From an uncultured Terrimonas sp. (lineage in GTDB: Bacteria > Bacteroidota > Bacteroidia > Chitinophagales > Chitinophagaceae): a stretch of 6,375 bases of DNA. A model generated the notes under the pieces. That model had not been told where the DNA came from and did not search any database. It worked only from the letters and a program-made list of their open reading frames with translations. A program made the translations under genes and the position numbers. Location of the stretch: NCBI GenBank assembly GCA_946886925.1, contig CAMPJQ010000172.1, forward strand, positions 1-6,375, written 5' to 3'. The number at the start of each line of letters is the position of its first letter. Positions within the stretch are counted from its first letter, which is position 1. This document shows positions 6,001 through 6,375 of this stretch, piece by piece.

Positions 6001-6375
6001 TCTGCATCCTTGCGAAGGAGTTCTTCCTGGAGTTTTGACTTTTCAGTAATATCCTTAGTCATTTTTATGTAAAAGAGTACTGTAATAAGGATAGCAAGCA
6101 ATGCACCAATGATGATCAGCTTGGGCGTATAGGAAGAAAAGCGGTCAAGCTTTTCCGTTCTTGTTTTCAGCAGCAGGTTTTCCTGGCTGCTCATTTCATT
6201 TATCATAAATCTTACGCTATCCATAAAAATTTTACCATCCTTCATCTCACCGGAGGCTGAAACACCGTTTTGCCTTCTTACATCAATCAGTTCCTGCAGT
6301 CGCAAAAAACGTTTGCTGATCAATTCATCCAGTTTGTATATATTTTTTTGTTGTATGGGGTTATCGAGCGTAAGT
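3060..6375 (-). CDS. CHASE3-HAMP-GAF hybrid histidine kinase with three receivers (N-terminus cut by window)
   Basis: The frame is open through the right edge, giving 1104 visible codons; the true start lies outside. The first Met-like codon (6321-6323) is TTG and internal. Numbering from the first whole codon: residues 1-80 look like the end of a CHASE3 sensor domain (LTLDNPIQQKN, then LISKRFLRLQELIDVRRQNG); transmembrane helix 84-103; HAMP about 105-172; GAF about 189-334; a Glu/Gln-rich coiled coil 338-427. HisKA has phospho-acceptor His441 in SHELRTPLNS. The ATPase domain has N-box Asn557/Asn561, DSGIGI (Asp591) and GGTGLGL (620-626). Receiver 1 has Glu720/Asp721, Asp764, Ser794 and Lys813. 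Receiver 2 has Glu842/Glu843, Asp886, Thr916 and Lys938 but lacks several usual neighbours. Receiver 3 is canonical: Asp988/Asp989, Asp1032, Thr1062, Lys1084. It should autophosphorylate at the membrane and relay phosphate internally and to the downstream regulator. The signal is unknown, and no HPt domain is visible. Confidence 0.95.
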   Translation of the reverse strand, partial: LTLDNPIQQKNIYKLDELISKRFLRLQELIDVRRQNGVSASGEMKDGKIFMDSVRFMINEMSSQENLLLKTRTEKLDRFSSYTPKLIIIGALLAILITVLFYIKMTKDITEKSKLQEELLRKDADIRNRINIIQGIAEKISAGDYSVRTNDSESDDLGNISIALNKMAGALEKSFTTLSNREWLQAGIAGLNDAIIGDDNMQSVTKKILAFTATYSNSQVGAFYVRENGHQLTLENGYAIRHDDVRKKITTGEGIAGECAATKKPLLVTDIREEDFNINFASASIKPVNIIVFPLLFENEVKGVIELGSLHPYTEREMDFFKSISENIGIAVHTVQNRQRIQELLEETQSQSEELMSQQSALEQINTELEAQAQQLQTSEEELKVQSEELIETNSLLEERSAALEQRNQLISQKNKEIEKRAEDLALSTKYKSEFLANMSHELRTPLNSILLLSRLMSENNEKNLTPEQVQYAQVIQSSGNGLLQLIDEILDLSKIESGKMTIEHLPVKISDITNGLNAIFEPVAKEQQLQWNIFTGAEVPEIIETDKMRLDQILKNLLTNAFKFTPEGYINLSISCAANRPGFICFSVTDSGIGISPEKQEIIFEAFQQEDGSTRRKFGGTGLGLSISRELAKLLGGEITLASTQGKGSEFVCCIPITPYRAALPLPDQKTIAGIASAPEISLSDKKNTKKYDTDFIPGEIDDDRRSITPGDKVILIIEDDVTFAAALLDYARQKGYKGVVAVRGDKGIELAQSYLPAGILLDIKLPVKNGWEVMEALKNNIHTRHIPVHMMSSYQVKKESLLKGAVDFISKPVAFEQLNTIFEKIEFVLSKKDKKVLIIEENYKHAKALAYYLGIYNVHTEIYQSVDESVSSLYKKEVDCVILDMSVTDTNSDQLLEKIRKNEGLENLPIILFTGKRLSQPEEFRIKKYADAIVLKTANSYQRILDEVSLFLHLVQEQHNKKMLPDFERSVMQESVLKGKKVLLADDDVRNIYSMTKTLEKYQMIVVPAMDGKEALQLIKSNAVDVVLMDMMMPEMDGYESIKAIRKNPLYKKVPVIAVTAKAMSGDREKCIAAGASDYISKPVDMDQLISLLRIWLYEKGY
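3108..3292 (-). repeat. Diverged duplicate of a receiver segment (copy in kinase receiver 3)
   Basis: Partner of the segment at 2713-2897. It encodes the second half of the third receiver, from the phospho-acceptor strand to the Lys-Pro loop. The two proteins share DMMMPEMDGYE and the IAVTA-AM-GD-EKC-AAGA pattern. The ungapped relation suggests duplication of one receiver module within the locus, although strong constraint on both copies could also keep them alike. Confidence 0.55.

Noticed and set aside
4002..6038. Several plus-strand ORFs of 107-129 codons opposite the kinase gene
   Set aside because: Their sequences have no domain signature and lie wholly antisense to strongly conserved kinase, GAF and receiver domains.
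6321..6323. TTG codon as the start of the hybrid kinase
   Set aside because: The frame stays open to the window edge and the 17 upstream codons continue a CHASE3-like sequence, so the gene is cut by the window and does not start here.

Overview
The window looks like a piece of a Bacteroidota chromosome, probably Chitinophagaceae or a close relative. This is inferred from three things: the style of the proteins (a CHASE3/HAMP/GAF hybrid kinase with three C-terminal receivers, and a DUF6496-like Lys/Ala/Ser-rich histone-like protein), the lack of clear Shine-Dalgarno sequences before most starts, and matches to the Bacteroidota -7 promoter motif TAnnTTTG. There is no rRNA or other taxonomic marker, so the family-level placement is tentative.

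Layout from left to right. A complete gene for a small, very basic histone H1-like protein lies on the minus strand (3-407). About 500 bases without a convincing gene follow (408-907); they hold two isolated -7-like motifs and several short palindromes. A plus-strand gene (908-1270) encodes a stand-alone receiver domain. It runs tail to tail into a minus-strand block with only 10 bases between the two stop codons, and a perfect 7-bp inverted repeat spans both stops.

The minus-strand block is read from the right edge leftward: a large hybrid histidine kinase (its N-terminus lies beyond the window), a single-domain response regulator, a CheR-type methyltransferase and a receiver-less CheB-type methylesterase. 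Junctions are tight: 5 bases between kinase and regulator, a 4-base ATGA overlap between regulator and cheR, and a 19-base overlap between cheR and cheB. This strongly suggests one co-transcribed and translationally coupled operon.

The likely logic is a membrane-bound sensor kinase that passes phosphate through internal receivers and to a free receiver, combined with a reversible methylation pair borrowed from chemotaxis. No chemoreceptor, CheA or CheW is present in the window, so the substrate of CheR/CheB is open. One testable idea is that the pair modifies Glu-rich helices of the kinase itself. The receiver next to the kinase closely resembles the kinase's own last receiver, down to an ungapped DNA-level match, which suggests a domain duplication within the locus. 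No output domain (DNA-binding or cyclic-nucleotide) is encoded in the visible part.
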